From NCBI GenBank assembly GCA_001464815.1, contig LNDW01000005.1, positions 1 to 64,000 on the forward strand: a stretch of 64,000 nt of DNA, given 5' to 3'. Shown here in pieces: positions 53,766 through 63,557 of the stretch; position 1 is the stretch's first letter; every line of letters starts with the position of its first letter. This DNA comes from Betaproteobacteria bacterium Ga0077527 (GTDB lineage Bacteria; Pseudomonadota; Gammaproteobacteria; Burkholderiales; SG8-41). The position numbers were made by a program, and so were the translations under genes. A model generated the notes under the pieces. The model was not told the origin of the DNA and did not search any database. It saw only the letters and a program-made list of their open reading frames with translations.

Positions 53766-56462
53766 TCAGGCGGCGGCGAGCAGGTCTCTTAGCACGTAAG
53801 GCAGGATGCCACCGTGCTTGAGGTAATCAACCTCGATGCCGGTGTCGATGCGCAGTGTCAGCGTGACTTTTTTGCTGCTGCCGTCGGCTTTGGTGACGGT
53901 CATCGTGACATCCTGCATCGGCTTGACGTTGCCGCCTTCGAGGCCGTCGATGCTGAAGCTTTCAGTGCCGTCGATGCCCAGCGTTTTCACATCCTCGCCC
54001 GGCTTGAACTGCAGGGGCACCACACCCATGCCGATCAGGTTGGCGCGATGGATACGCTCGAAGCTCTTGACGATGACCGCCTTGACGCCGAGCAACTGCA
54101 CGCCCTTGGCCGCCCAGTCACGCGATGAGCCCATGCCGTAGTCATCGCCGCCGAAGATCACCAACGGGGTGTTTTTCGCACGGTAGATTTCCGAGGCTTC
54201 AAAAATGGTCATCTGCTCGCCAGTCGGCTGAACCTTGGTGACCGGGCCTTCGGTGCCGGGGGCGATGGCATTGCGCAGGCGCACGTTGGCGAAGGTGCCG
54301 CGCACCATCAGCTCGTGGTTGCAGCGCCGCACGCCGAAGTGGCCCCATTCCGCGGGAGGGGTGCCGTAGGGCTCCAGCCACTTGCCGGCGGGGGTGCCCG
54401 GCTTGATCTTGGTCGAGGGGCTGATGTGGTCGGTGGTGATCGAGTCGCCAAGGATCGCCAGCGCGCGGGCGCCCTTGATGTTCTCGACCTTGCCCGGGGT
54501 GCGGGTCACACCGTCGAAGAACGGCGGTTCCTTGATGAAGGTCGACTTAGGATCCCACTCGTACACCGCCCCCTTGATGGTGGGGATGGCTTCCCACAGC
54601 TTCTTGTTGCCTGACAGGTCGCCGTATTCACGACGGAAATGTTCGGCGTTGGCGGCGAACTTCATCAGCGCCGCGACTTCGGCATCCGAAGGCCAGACGT
54701 CCTTCAGGAAGACCGGCTTGCCATCCTTGTCCTTGCCCAGCGGCTGTTGGGTGAGATCGGTGCGCACGGTGCCGGCAATCGCGTAGGCAACGACCAGCGC
54801 CGGGCTGGCGAGATAGTTGGCGCGCAGGTTGGGGTGGACGCGTGCTTCAAAGTTGCGGTTGCCCGAGAGCACGGCACAGGTGACGAGGTCCTGCGACACC
54901 ACGGCTTCCTCGATCCTGGCATCCAGCGGGCCGGCTGCCCCCATGCAGGTGGTGCAGCCGTAGGCGACCACACCAAAGCCCAGCTTCTCCAGCGAAGGCA
55001 GCAGTCCGGCGTCACGCAGGTAGGCGGTGACCACTTTGGAGCCTGGCGCCAGTGAAGTTTTCACCCGCGGGTTGACGGTGAGGCCCTTGTCGGCAGCTTT
55101 CTTGGCGAGCAGTCCGGCGGCGAGCAGCAGTGCCGGGTTGGAGGTGTTGGTGCAGGAGGTGATCGAAGCAATGAGCACGTCGCCGTGGCCGACGTCGAAC
55201 TCCGGATGGCCCGAGGGCACGCGGCGGTTGAGGTCGGCGGCGGGGCGGCCGTAGCCGTTTTTCTCCGGCGGCGCGGAGAACAGCGCGTCGAATCCGCTGC
55301 CGAGCTCGGGCAGGTTGACGCGATCCTGCGGGCGTTTCGGGCCCGAAAGGCTGGGGACGATGGAACCCAGGTCCAGTTCGATGATCTGGGTGTAGTCGAT
55401 CTCGCCGGGCTTGGGCATGCCGAACATGCCCTGCGCCTTGTAATAGGCTTCGATTGCCGACACCAGCTCCGGCTCGCGGCCGGTCATGCGGAAGTAGTCC
55501 AGCGTCTTGTCGTCGACCGGGAAGTAGCCCATGGTCGCGCCGTATTCCGGCGCCATGTTCGCCACCGTGCAGCGGTCGGCGGCGGTCAGCGCGGCCGCAC
55601 CTTCACCGTAGAACTCGACGAACTTGCCGACGACCTTGGCCTTGCGCATCAGTTCGGTGACGGTCAGTGCGAGATCGGTCGCCGTGACGCCTTCGCGCAG
55701 CTTGCCGGTCAGGTGGCAGCCGACCACATCCGGCGTGAGGAAGGCATTGGGCTGGCCGAGCATGCCCGCTTCAGCCTCAATGCCACCCACCCCCCAGGCA
55801 ACAATACCGATGCCGTTGACCATGGTGGTGTGCGAGTCGGTGCCGAACACGGTGTCGGGGAACCACAAGCCGTCTTTTTCCCAGACGCCGCGCGATAGGT
55901 GTTCCATGTTGATCTGGTGGATGATACCGTTGCCGGGGGGCACCACGCGCACGGTGTTGAACGCTCCCTGCGCCCATTTCACGAAGCGGTAACGCTCGGC
56001 ATTGCGCTTGAATTCGATTTCCTGGTTGCGCTGCACCGCGTCCGGGGTGTTGTAGACATCGATCTCCACCGAGTGGTCGACCACCACATCCACCGGCACC
56101 AGCGGCTCGATCTTGCCCGGTGCGACACCGAGGCGTTCGGCCGCGGCACGCATCGCCGACAGGTCATTCAGCGTGCCAAAGCCGATCAGGTCCTGCAGCA
56201 CGATACGCACGACGATGAACGGAATTTCGGAAGTGCGTTTGCCATTGGCCTGCCAGGAGGCGAGTGCCTTGACGTGCTCCTCGCTGACACGCTTGCCGTC
56301 GCAGTGGCGCACCAGGGCCTCAAGCACGACGCGAATCGAACGCGGCAGCCGCGAGACCTTGCCCAGGCCAGCGGCTTCGAGCGCGGCGAGGCTGTGGTAT
56401 TTGCCGGTCTTGCCGGGAGAGGGAGTGAATTCCTTGAGGGTCTTGAAGGTGTCTTGGGCCAT
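53766..56462 (-). CDS. acnA: Aconitate hydratase AcnA (copy 2, downstream)
   Basis: An 898-residue [4Fe-4S] hydratase interconverting citrate and isocitrate (and possibly 2-methyl-cis-aconitate and 2-methylisocitrate). The cluster ligands are Cys in SITSCTNTSNPA and the pair in YGCTTCMGAAG. PIVVRIVLQDLIGF, VDHSVEIDV, GTDSHTTMVNGIGIVAWGVGGIEAEAGMLGQ and GGDDYGMGSSRDWAAKG are conserved. An in-frame ATG follows a GGAG-containing leader. It is downstream of a close paralogue and overlaps none. Two adjacent copies suggest that one serves the TCA cycle and the other the methylcitrate cycle, but sequence alone does not say which. Confidence 0.93.
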   Translation of the reverse strand: MAQDTFKTLKEFTPSPGKTGKYHSLAALEAAGLGKVSRLPRSIRVVLEALVRHCDGKRVSEEHVKALASWQANGKRTSEIPFIVVRIVLQDLIGFGTLNDLSAMRAAAERLGVAPGKIEPLVPVDVVVDHSVEIDVYNTPDAVQRNQEIEFKRNAERYRFVKWAQGAFNTVRVVPPGNGIIHQINMEHLSRGVWEKDGLWFPDTVFGTDSHTTMVNGIGIVAWGVGGIEAEAGMLGQPNAFLTPDVVGCHLTGKLREGVTATDLALTVTELMRKAKVVGKFVEFYGEGAAALTAADRCTVANMAPEYGATMGYFPVDDKTLDYFRMTGREPELVSAIEAYYKAQGMFGMPKPGEIDYTQIIELDLGSIVPSLSGPKRPQDRVNLPELGSGFDALFSAPPEKNGYGRPAADLNRRVPSGHPEFDVGHGDVLIASITSCTNTSNPALLLAAGLLAKKAADKGLTVNPRVKTSLAPGSKVVTAYLRDAGLLPSLEKLGFGVVAYGCTTCMGAAGPLDARIEEAVVSQDLVTCAVLSGNRNFEARVHPNLRANYLASPALVVAYAIAGTVRTDLTQQPLGKDKDGKPVFLKDVWPSDAEVAALMKFAANAEHFRREYGDLSGNKKLWEAIPTIKGAVYEWDPKSTFIKEPPFFDGVTRTPGKVENIKGARALAILGDSITTDHISPSTKIKPGTPAGKWLEPYGTPPAEWGHFGVRRCNHELMVRGTFANVRLRNAIAPGTEGPVTKVQPTGEQMTIFEASEIYRAKNTPLVIFGGDDYGMGSSRDWAAKGVQLLGVKAVIVKSFERIHRANLIGMGVVPLQFKPGEDVKTLGIDGTESFSIDGLEGGNVKPMQDVTMTVTKADGSSKKVTLTLRIDTGIEVDYLKHGGILPYVLRDLLAAA

Positions 56463-56535
56463 GATGGACTCCGTTCGGAGGGTTGTTCAGCTATAACAAA
56501 TTGACATTATTCACAGCATTTCCCCCGATCAAGCT

Positions 56536-56563
56536 CCCTCTCCCGCCCTGGGACGGGAGAGGG
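56536..56563. repeat. REP-like inverted repeat between the aconitases
   Basis: Perfect 10-bp arms CCCTCTCCCG (56536-56545) and CGGGAGAGGG (56554-56563) with an 8-nt loop, followed by a G-rich run. Imperfect CCCTCTCCC/GGGAGAGGG palindromes of this type are dispersed extragenic elements in many proteobacteria. It may also stabilise or stop the upstream transcript. Confidence 0.6.
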
Positions 56564-56583
56564 TTGGGGGGGAGGGGACTTCT

Positions 56584-56620
56584 TGATTACGCCGCCATCA
56601 TTTCGCGCAGTACGAGCGCA
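56584..56620 (-). pseudogene. Relic of an aconitase 3' end
   Basis: On the minus strand the stretch reads AALVLREMMAA followed by TAA, matching the last residues of the downstream-reading copy (FVLREMMAAA). DNA at 56589-56608 is nearly identical to 56689-56712, about 100 bp away. It is not part of either intact gene. It looks like what is left of a third tandem aconitase end, or a short 3' duplication. Confidence 0.65.
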
Positions 56621-56684
56621 GCCTGACTGCGCGCCGTAAATCCCGGCACCGTCGGTTGTGCTGCGCGCGCACTGCGTTTCGTCA

Positions 56685-59375
56685 TTATGCCGCCGCCATC
56701 ATTTCGCGCAGCACAAACGGCAGGATGCCGCCATGCTTGAGGTATTCGACCTCGATCGGCGAATCCACACGCAACGTGACGGTGACATTCTGCGTGCCGC
56801 CGTCCTTGCGGCGGATGACCAGCGTGACATCCTGCATCGGCTTGACGTTGCCGCCTTCGACGCCGATCAGGTCGTAGGTTTCCTCGCCGGTGATGCCCAG
56901 CGACTGCACGCTGTCGTCACCCTTGAACTGGCAGGGCAGCACACCCATGCCGATCAGGTTGGAGCGGTGGATGCGTTCGAAGCCCCTGGCGACAACCACC
57001 TTGATGCCCAGCATCTGCGTGCCCTTGGCCGCCCAGTCGCGGGAGGAGCCGGTGCCGTAGGCTTCGCCGCCGAACACAAACAGCGGCACGCCGTCTTTCT
57101 GGTAGCGCATGGAGGCATCGAAAATCTGCATCTTGTCGCCGCTCGGCTGGTGCAGAGTGACGCCGCCTTCGCTGCCCGGGATCATCAGGTTCTTGATGCG
57201 CGGGTTGGCGAAGGCGCCGCGTACCATCACCTCGTGGTTGGTGCGGCGCGAGCCGAAGCTCGAGAGGTCGGTGCTGCCGGCTGCGACCAGCCAGTCACCG
57301 GCCAGCGTGCCTTTGCGGATCGGAGCCACCGGGCTGATGTGGTCGGTGGTCAGCTTGTTGCCGAAGATGCCCAGCGCGCGGCCACCTTTGACATCGCTGA
57401 TTTTCGGCAATTCTTTCTTGAAACCTTCGAACAGCGGCGGTTCGAGCATGTAGGTCGATTTCGGATCCCATTGGAAGAGCGCGCCCTTGGCTTCAGGGAT
57501 GGCGTCCCACAGGTCCTTGGCGCCGGAGAGATCGCCGTATTCACGCTTGAAGTTTTCGCTGTTGGTGGCGAACTTCATCACCGCGTCGACTTCCGCCGGG
57601 GTTGGCCACAGGTCCTTCAGGAACACCGGTTTGCCGTCCTTGTCGTTGCCGATCGGGTCGTTGTTCATGTCCTTGAGCACGGTGCCGGCCAGCGCGAAGG
57701 CGACGACCAGCGGCGGGCTCATCAGGAAGTTGGCTTTCAGGCTCTGGTGCACGCGGGCTTCGAAGTTGCGGTTACCGGAGAGGACTGCGGCGGAGATGAC
57801 GTCGTTTTTAACGATCGCATCCTCCAGGTCCTTGTCCAGCGGGCCGGCGAGGCCCATGCAGGTGGTGCAGCCATAGGCAACGACGTTGTAGCCCAGCTGC
57901 TCCAGGTAGGGCAGCAGGCCTGAGTCACGAAGGTAGGCGGTGACCACCTTGGAGCCGGGGGCGAGCGAGGTCTTCACGCGAGGGTGCGGCTTCATGCCTT
58001 TCTCGACGGCCTTCTTGGCGAGCAGGCCGGCGGCCAGAAGCACCCAGGGGTTCGAGGTGTTGGTGCAGGAAGTGATCGCGGCAATGCTGATGTCGCCGTG
58101 GCCGACGTCGCCGACGGCCTTGTTCGCGACCGGGAAGCGCTTGCCGAGGTCGGCGGCGGGCTTGTTGTAGCCGCTTTCCGCGACCGGCTTCGAGAACAGC
58201 TCGGTGAAGCGGGCCTTGATGCCCTCAAGGTTGATGCGCTCTTCCGGCTGTTTCGGACCGGAGACGCTGGGGCGCACGGTTGACAGGTCGAGTTCAACAA
58301 TCTGCGTGTAGTCGATCTCGCCTTTTTTCGGAATGCCGAACATGCCCTGGGCCTTGAGATAGGACTCGATGGCGTCGCAATGCTGTTCGCGTCCGGTCAT
58401 GCGGTAGTACTCGAGGGCTTTTTCGTCGATGGCAAAGAAGCCGCAGGTCGCGCCGTAGTCGGGCGACATGTTGGCGACAGTTGCGCGGTCCGTGGGGGTC
58501 AGTGACGCGGCGCCTTCGCCGAAGTACTCGACGAATTTGTTGACGACGTTGGTCTTGCGCAGCAGCTCGGTGACGGTCAGCACGAGGTCGGTGGCGGTGA
58601 CGCCGGGGTTCAGCTTGCCGGTCATGTGTACGCCGACGACGTCAGGCTCGAGGAAGTAGTAGGGCTGGCCCAGCATGCCGGCCTCGGCTTCGATGCCGCC
58701 GACGCCCCAGGCCAGTACGCCAATGGCGTTGACCATGGTGGTATGCGAATCCGTGCCGACGGTGGAGTCGGGGTAATACACGCCGTCTTTTTCCCAGACG
58801 CCGCGTGACAGGTACTCAAGATTGACTTGGTGGCAGATGCCGTTGCCGGGAGGCACGACACGGATGCCGGAGAAGGCCTGCTTGGCCCACTTCAGGAAGG
58901 TGTAACGCTCGCCGTTGCGCTCGAACTCGATTTCCATGTTCTTGCGCAGCGCGTCTTTCGAGTTGTGCACGTCAACAACCACCGAGTGGTCGACGACCAG
59001 ATCCACCGGCACCAGCGGCTCGATCTTGGTCGGCTCGAATTTCTGGCGCTTGGCTTCGGCGCGCATCGCGGCGAAGTCGTTCAGCGCCGGGAAGCCGGCC
59101 ATGTCCTGCAGCATGATGCGCGCGAGCACAAAGGGCACTTCCTCAGTCCGCTGCGCATTGGGTTTCCAGCCGGCGAGTGCCTTCACGGCGTCCTCGGTGA
59201 TGCGCTTGCCGTCGCAGTTTCGCAATACGGACTCAAGCAGTACGCGAATGCTGATCGGCAGACGCGAGGTTTTGCCGAGACCGGCTTCTTCGAGGGCGGC
59301 CAGCGAATAATATTTTCCGGTCTTGCCGGACTTCAGTTTGAATTCCCGGAGGGAATTGAATGCATTATTGGCCAC
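56685..59375 (-). CDS. acnA: Aconitate hydratase AcnA (copy 1, upstream)
   Basis: An 896-residue [4Fe-4S] hydratase. GTG at 59373-59375 is chosen because AAGGAG lies 7 nt before it and the reading begins ANNAFNSLREFKLKSGKTGKYYSL, as in AcnA; the longer open frame has no good site. Cluster Cys: AITSCTNTSNPW and YGCTTCMGLAG. VDHSVVVDV, GTDSHTTMVNAIGVLAWGVGGIEAEAGMLGQ and GGEAYGTGSSRDWAAKG are conserved. It is nearest to prpD-bug-prpC, so it may supply the aconitase or 2-methylisocitrate dehydratase step of the propionate route. It reads as AcnA type; I cannot confirm AcnD/AcnM from sequence. Confidence 0.93.
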   Translation of the reverse strand: MANNAFNSLREFKLKSGKTGKYYSLAALEEAGLGKTSRLPISIRVLLESVLRNCDGKRITEDAVKALAGWKPNAQRTEEVPFVLARIMLQDMAGFPALNDFAAMRAEAKRQKFEPTKIEPLVPVDLVVDHSVVVDVHNSKDALRKNMEIEFERNGERYTFLKWAKQAFSGIRVVPPGNGICHQVNLEYLSRGVWEKDGVYYPDSTVGTDSHTTMVNAIGVLAWGVGGIEAEAGMLGQPYYFLEPDVVGVHMTGKLNPGVTATDLVLTVTELLRKTNVVNKFVEYFGEGAASLTPTDRATVANMSPDYGATCGFFAIDEKALEYYRMTGREQHCDAIESYLKAQGMFGIPKKGEIDYTQIVELDLSTVRPSVSGPKQPEERINLEGIKARFTELFSKPVAESGYNKPAADLGKRFPVANKAVGDVGHGDISIAAITSCTNTSNPWVLLAAGLLAKKAVEKGMKPHPRVKTSLAPGSKVVTAYLRDSGLLPYLEQLGYNVVAYGCTTCMGLAGPLDKDLEDAIVKNDVISAAVLSGNRNFEARVHQSLKANFLMSPPLVVAFALAGTVLKDMNNDPIGNDKDGKPVFLKDLWPTPAEVDAVMKFATNSENFKREYGDLSGAKDLWDAIPEAKGALFQWDPKSTYMLEPPLFEGFKKELPKISDVKGGRALGIFGNKLTTDHISPVAPIRKGTLAGDWLVAAGSTDLSSFGSRRTNHEVMVRGAFANPRIKNLMIPGSEGGVTLHQPSGDKMQIFDASMRYQKDGVPLFVFGGEAYGTGSSRDWAAKGTQMLGIKVVVARGFERIHRSNLIGMGVLPCQFKGDDSVQSLGITGEETYDLIGVEGGNVKPMQDVTLVIRRKDGGTQNVTVTLRVDSPIEVEYLKHGGILPFVLREMMAAA

Positions 59376-59732
59376 GCTGACTGCTCCTTGAGAGATAGAG
59401 GGTGCTGACGGCTGTATGAGGGTGCTGAAAAATATCGGTGAACTACGGTTTTTGTGGCGGAAGCGGGTTCCGGACAGCCCTAAATTATAAGGTGTCGGGG
59501 GGCAGGAATACACCTCGCCAGAGGTTCAGGGCAAATGTTCGCGATGCGGAATTGATGGCCTGCATCGAGTTTAGTACTGCATCGATGGCGTAGTGCCAAG
59601 CAAGGGATGTATTGCGGCAAGCATCACCTGACGCTGCAAAGAATGACGCCGTGTTGTGACACTTTTCAGCGCCACAACACGGCGAATATTTTTATCAATT
59701 AAAACAATTAGATACAGAATACTCCCGGGTAA
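59376..59732. other. Gap between prpD and acnA
   Basis: About 357 bp. It contains a 12-bp perfect inverted repeat (59647-59684) near the prpD end and the promoter area of the aconitase gene. The part next to prpD is AT-rich (59690-59720). No gene is seen. Confidence 0.5.
59647..59684 (-). terminator. Large inverted repeat after prpD
   Basis: Perfect 12-bp arms CGCCGTGTTGTG (59647-59658) and CACAACACGGCG (59673-59684) with a 14-nt loop, about 50 bp past the prpD stop. On the minus strand the tail is GTCATTCTTTG, only weakly U-rich; on the plus strand it is AATATTTTTA. A terminator is the simplest reading; a dimeric regulator site is the alternative. Confidence 0.5.
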
Positions 59733-61175
59733 TCAGATCACCATCAGATCGACAAACTCGTTGACCGGGGTGGCTTCGAGCTTTTTCTGATCACTGCACA
59801 GGGCTTCAATCGCGGCGCGTTGCTTCTCCGGGAAACGCCGCGCCAGATTGGTGCGGAACTTGGCCTCCAGCAGCGGAATGCCGTCCTTACGCCGGCGGCG
59901 ATGGCCGATGGGGTATTCCACCGCGACGTTGCCGGTCTTGCTGCCGTCCTTGAAGAACACCTGGATGGCGTTGGCAATCGAGCGTTTCTGCGGATCGAGG
60001 TAGTCCTGGCTCCAGGGCTTGTGCTCGATACATTCCATCTTGTCGCGCAGCGCATCCACCCGCGGATCATGGGCGACATCGTCCTCGTAGTCGGCCGCGG
60101 TCAGATTGCCCTTGATCAGGCCGATCGCCGCCATGTACTGGATGCAGTGGTCACGGTCGGCCGGATTGTTCAGCGGGCCTTTCTTGTCAATGATGCGGAT
60201 TGCGGATTCGTGGGTGGTGATCACCACCTTGTTGATCTCGTTCAGACGGTCCTTCACCTGCGGGTGTAGCTGGATTGCACATTCCACCGCGGTCTGGGCA
60301 TGGAACTCCGCCGGGAAGGAGATCTTGAAGAGCACGTTCTCCATCACATAGGAGCCGAACTTGCGGGTGAACTTGAAGGGCTGGCCCTTGAACAGCACGT
60401 CGTAGAAACCCCAGCCCTTGGCACTGAGTACGGAGGGGTAGCCCATCTCGCCCTTGGCCGCCATCAGCGCCAGGCGCACGGCGCGGCTGGTGGCATCCCC
60501 GGCAGCCCAGGACTTGCGGGAGCCGGTATTGGGGCTGTGGCGGTATGTGCGCAGCGACTGGCCATCGACCCAGGCATTGGATACGGCATTGATGATCTCG
60601 TCGCGGGTCAAGCCGAGCATGCTGGCGACCACGGCGGTGGAGGCGACCTTGACCAGCACCACGTGGTCCAGACCCACGCGGTTGAAGCTGTTCTCCAGCG
60701 CAATGACGCCCTGGATTTCATGGGCCTTGATCATGCCGGTGAGCACATCGCGCATCACCAGCGGTTTTTTGCCGGCAGCGACGGCCTGGCGCGACAGGTA
60801 ATCTGCCATCGCGAGGATGCCGCCGAGGTTGTCCGAGGGATGGCCCCATTCCGCGGCAAGCCAGGTGTCGTTGAAATCGAGCCAGCGGATCATGCAGCCG
60901 ATGTTGAAGGCAGCCATCACCGGGTCGAGCTGGAAGGAGGTGCCCGGCACCTTGGCGCCACCAGCCATCGTTGCCCCCGGCACCACCGGCCCCATCAGCT
61001 TGGTGCAGGCGGGGTAGGACAGGGCTTCAAAGCCGCAGCCCAGGGTGTCGATCAGGCACAGCCGGGCGGTGTTGTAGGCCTCGGCGCTGCTGATTTTTGC
61101 CTTGCTGGCGTAGTCGGCGATGTCGACGAGGACGGCGTCGGGTTTGGGGCGGATGTTGGAGATGGGGGCGGACAT
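59733..61175 (-). CDS. prpD: 2-methylcitrate dehydratase, MmgE/PrpD family
   Basis: A 480-residue enzyme of the iron-independent MmgE/PrpD family, dehydrating 2-methylcitrate in propionate breakdown. It starts [24 protein letters not shown], with [18 protein letters not shown], the active-site area [50 protein letters not shown] and [19 protein letters not shown]. Length and sequence match E. coli PrpD well. It follows the Bug receptor and prpC on the same strand. Confidence 0.93.
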   Translation of the reverse strand: MSAPISNIRPKPDAVLVDIADYASKAKISSAEAYNTARLCLIDTLGCGFEALSYPACTKLMGPVVPGATMAGGAKVPGTSFQLDPVMAAFNIGCMIRWLDFNDTWLAAEWGHPSDNLGGILAMADYLSRQAVAAGKKPLVMRDVLTGMIKAHEIQGVIALENSFNRVGLDHVVLVKVASTAVVASMLGLTRDEIINAVSNAWVDGQSLRTYRHSPNTGSRKSWAAGDATSRAVRLALMAAKGEMGYPSVLSAKGWGFYDVLFKGQPFKFTRKFGSYVMENVLFKISFPAEFHAQTAVECAIQLHPQVKDRLNEINKVVITTHESAIRIIDKKGPLNNPADRDHCIQYMAAIGLIKGNLTAADYEDDVAHDPRVDALRDKMECIEHKPWSQDYLDPQKRSIANAIQVFFKDGSKTGNVAVEYPIGHRRRRKDGIPLLEAKFRTNLARRFPEKQRAAIEALCSDQKKLEATPVNEFVDLMVI

Positions 61176-61310
61176 GGATCGACTCTCTATAAAATAATTG
61201 ATTTACAGGATGGGCCTGATACACAGGATAAAAACCATCAGGCCCTGAAGGTTCGAGGTTTTATCCTGATTATCCTGTCCTACCTGTTAATTCCTGTTAA
61301 TGGCTGTTAA
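61176..61310 (-). promoter_or_regulatory. Structured spacer between bug and prpD
   Basis: Two interlocking inverted repeats. GGGCCTGAT (61212-61220) pairs with ATCAGGCCC (61237-61245), and CAGGATAAAAACC (61224-61236) pairs with GGTTTTATCCTG (61257-61268). They are nested A-B-A'-B', so both could form only as a pseudoknot and otherwise exclude each other. Right after the bug stop, CTGTTAAT occurs three times with an exact 10-bp period (61284, 61294, 61304). No U-run follows. It may tune expression between bug and prpD, or be a dispersed repeat. Confidence 0.45.
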
Positions 61311-62273
61311 TCAGGGTTTGATGCCGAGGCGCCGCGCGATGGGTACCCAGCGCGCGAGGTCGGCCTTGATCACCGCGGCGAACTGTTCGGGTGTGCCGCC
61401 ACGCGCCTCGACGCCGTCGGCCTGCAGGCGGGTCTGCATGTCGGGATCCTGCAATGCCTTGTTCAGCGTGCTGTTGATGCGCTCGGTGGCCTGTCGAGGG
61501 AAGTTTTTCGGCGCGATGAGGCCGTGCCAGAGAATGGTCGAAAATTCCTTGTAGCCGGACTCGGCGATGGTCGGCAGTTCGGGCGAGGTCTTGATGCGCT
61601 CGGTAGTGGTCACCGCGATCGCGCGCAGGCGTCCGCTCTTGACGTGGGGCAGGGTTACCGTGGGGCTGCCGAACAGGAACTGGGTGTGACCGGCGATGGT
61701 GTCGGTCAGTGCCGGGCCGGTGCCCTTGTACGGCACATGCACCGCCTTGATCTTGGCGGTATCCAGGAAAAATTCGGTCGACAGGTGGACGATGCTGCCC
61801 GAACCGCTGGTGGCGAAGTTCAGTGCATCAGGCTTGCTGCGCGCAATGTTGACGAACTCCTTCACGGTTTTTGCCGGCAGCGAGGGATGGATCGCAAAAA
61901 TCAGCGGGCCCTGCGAGATCTGGATCACCGGGGTGATGTCGTTCAGCGGGTCATAGGGCAGCTTGTAGATGCCCGGGTTCACCGTGTAGCTGGTGGCAAT
62001 CACCGTCATCGTGTAGCCGTCGGCCGGTGCCTTGACGCCGAATTCGGCGCCGATGGTGCCGCCGGCCCCGGGCCGGTTCTCGACGATGAACTGCTGGCCG
62101 AGGGCTTCGGTCAGTTTCTGTGCCGCACTGCGCGCGATGAAGTCGGTACCGCCACCGGGGGCGAAGGGGGCGACGATGCGCACCGGTTTTACCGGGTAGG
62201 CCTGGGCGGCGGCGAGGCCGGATGCCGCGGCCAGCGTGGCGGCAAGGGTGACGTTGGCGAAATTTTTGTTCAT
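61311..62273 (-). CDS. Bug/TctC-type tricarboxylate-binding receptor
   Basis: A 320-residue periplasmic solute receptor of the tripartite tricarboxylate transporter family. A signal peptide (residues 1-24) is followed by YPVKPVRIVAPFAPGGGTDFIAR, GQQFIVENRPGAGGTIGAE, SGSGSIVHLSTEFFL and VPYKGTGPALTDTIAGHTQFLF, the standard Bug landmarks. No TctA/TctB membrane genes are adjacent, so it is an orphan receptor, common in betaproteobacteria. Location between prpC and prpD suggests a methylcitrate- or propionate-related ligand (inference). Confidence 0.93.
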   Translation of the reverse strand: MNKNFANVTLAATLAAASGLAAAQAYPVKPVRIVAPFAPGGGTDFIARSAAQKLTEALGQQFIVENRPGAGGTIGAEFGVKAPADGYTMTVIATSYTVNPGIYKLPYDPLNDITPVIQISQGPLIFAIHPSLPAKTVKEFVNIARSKPDALNFATSGSGSIVHLSTEFFLDTAKIKAVHVPYKGTGPALTDTIAGHTQFLFGSPTVTLPHVKSGRLRAIAVTTTERIKTSPELPTIAESGYKEFSTILWHGLIAPKNFPRQATERINSTLNKALQDPDMQTRLQADGVEARGGTPEQFAAVIKADLARWVPIARRLGIKP

Positions 62274-62314
62274 GGCGTTCCTCCCTGGGTTGTGTGTTGT
62301 TTTTTTGATGCGTT

Positions 62315-63469
62315 CTAACTGCGTTGCGCCAGCGGCACAAAGTTGCGGTTTTCAGGGCCGGTGTAGACGGCGGTGGGGCGGATGATCTTGTTGTCGATGC
62401 GCTGCTCGATCACGTGCGCCGACCAGCCGCTGGTGCGCGAGATGATGAACAGCGGCGTGAACATCGGCGTCGGCACCCCCATGCGGTGGTAGGACACCGC
62501 CGAATACCAGTCGAGGTTCGCGAACATCTTCTTCTCGCGCATCATCACCTGTTCGATGCGCTCGGCGACGCTGAACATCCGCAGGTCACCGGCTTCCTGC
62601 GACAGTTGAAGGGCAACGCCCTTGATCACCTTGTTGCGCGGATCGGCAATGGTATAGACCGGGTGGCCGAAGCCGATCACCACTTCCTTGTTGGCGATGC
62701 GGGTGATGATGTCGTTCTCGGCGGCATCCGGGGTTTCGTAGCGGTTCATCACCTCGAAGCCGACTTCGTTGGCACCACCGTGTTTGGGGCCGCGCAGCGC
62801 GCCGATGCCGCCGGTGATTGCGGAGTGCATGTCGGAGCCGGTGCCGGCGATGACGCGGCAGGTGAAGGTTGAGGCGTTGTATTCATGCTCGGCGTAGAGG
62901 TTGAGCGAGGTGTGCATCGCACGCACCCAGGAGGCCGGCGCGGGCTTGCCGTGGAGCAGGTGCAGGAAATGCCCGCCGATGGAGTCGTCGTCGGTTTCGA
63001 CGTCGATGCGCCGGCCGTTCTGGCTCCAGTGATGCCAGTAAAGCAGCATCGAGCCGAAGGAGGCCATCAGCCGGTCGGCGATGTCGCGGGCACCGGGCTG
63101 GTTGTGGTCTTCGCGCTCGGGCAACGCCGCACCCAGTGCGGAGCAGCCGGTGCGCATGACGTCCATCGGATGCGCTCCCGGTGGCAGTTGTTCGAGCACC
63201 TTGCGCACCGCTGCAGCCAGGCCGCGGAGAGATTTGAGCTTCGCCTTGTAGGCGGTGAGTTCGGCGGCGGTGGGCAGCTTGCCGTGAACCAGCAGGTGGG
63301 CGATTTCCTCGAATTCGCAGGTCTCGGCGATGTCTAGGATGTCGTAACCCCGGTAGTGCAGGTCGTTTCCGCTGCGGCCAACCGTGCACAGTGCGGTGCT
63401 GCCCGCTGGCACGCCGGAGAGGGCGACTGATTTTTTGGGTTTCGGGCCGGTGGCAGACGCTTCGCTCAT
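62315..63469 (-). CDS. prpC: 2-methylcitrate synthase
   Basis: A 384-residue citrate synthase-family enzyme condensing propionyl-CoA with oxaloacetate. The ATG at 63469 is preferred over an in-frame TTG 33 nt upstream because GAGGA precedes it and the TTG lies in the mdh terminator. [30 protein letters not shown] is typical of PrpC rather than GltA. Catalytic His lie in [10 protein letters not shown] and GFGHPVY, with the Asp in [10 protein letters not shown]. Length matches PrpC. No prpB lyase is in view; it may be beyond the right edge. Confidence 0.93.
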   Translation of the reverse strand: MSEASATGPKPKKSVALSGVPAGSTALCTVGRSGNDLHYRGYDILDIAETCEFEEIAHLLVHGKLPTAAELTAYKAKLKSLRGLAAAVRKVLEQLPPGAHPMDVMRTGCSALGAALPEREDHNQPGARDIADRLMASFGSMLLYWHHWSQNGRRIDVETDDDSIGGHFLHLLHGKPAPASWVRAMHTSLNLYAEHEYNASTFTCRVIAGTGSDMHSAITGGIGALRGPKHGGANEVGFEVMNRYETPDAAENDIITRIANKEVVIGFGHPVYTIADPRNKVIKGVALQLSQEAGDLRMFSVAERIEQVMMREKKMFANLDWYSAVSYHRMGVPTPMFTPLFIISRTSGWSAHVIEQRIDNKIIRPTAVYTGPENRNFVPLAQRS

Positions 63470-63503
63470 TGCGGTTTCCTCGATTTTCGACTCGTTAGGC
63501 AAT

Positions 63504-63540
63504 AAAAAAGCGGACGCTGCGCGAGGGCAGGGTCCGCTTT
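63504..63540 (-). terminator. Terminator of mdh
   Basis: A 9-bp stem (AAAGCGGAC at 63507-63515, GTCCGCTTT at 63532-63540), followed on the minus strand by TTTTTTATT. It separates mdh from prpC. Confidence 0.8.
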
Positions 63541-63557
63541 GTCCGGGTCATGCCAGC

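Noticed and set aside
56658-57923. 421-residue plus-strand open frame
   Set aside because: Antisense to the upstream aconitase; His/Ala/Val-rich shadow sequence.
56685-59375. Calling the upstream aconitase AcnD/AcnM
   Set aside because: Motifs and the ~900-residue length read as AcnA type, and no prpF is beside it; the methylcitrate role is kept only as a possibility.
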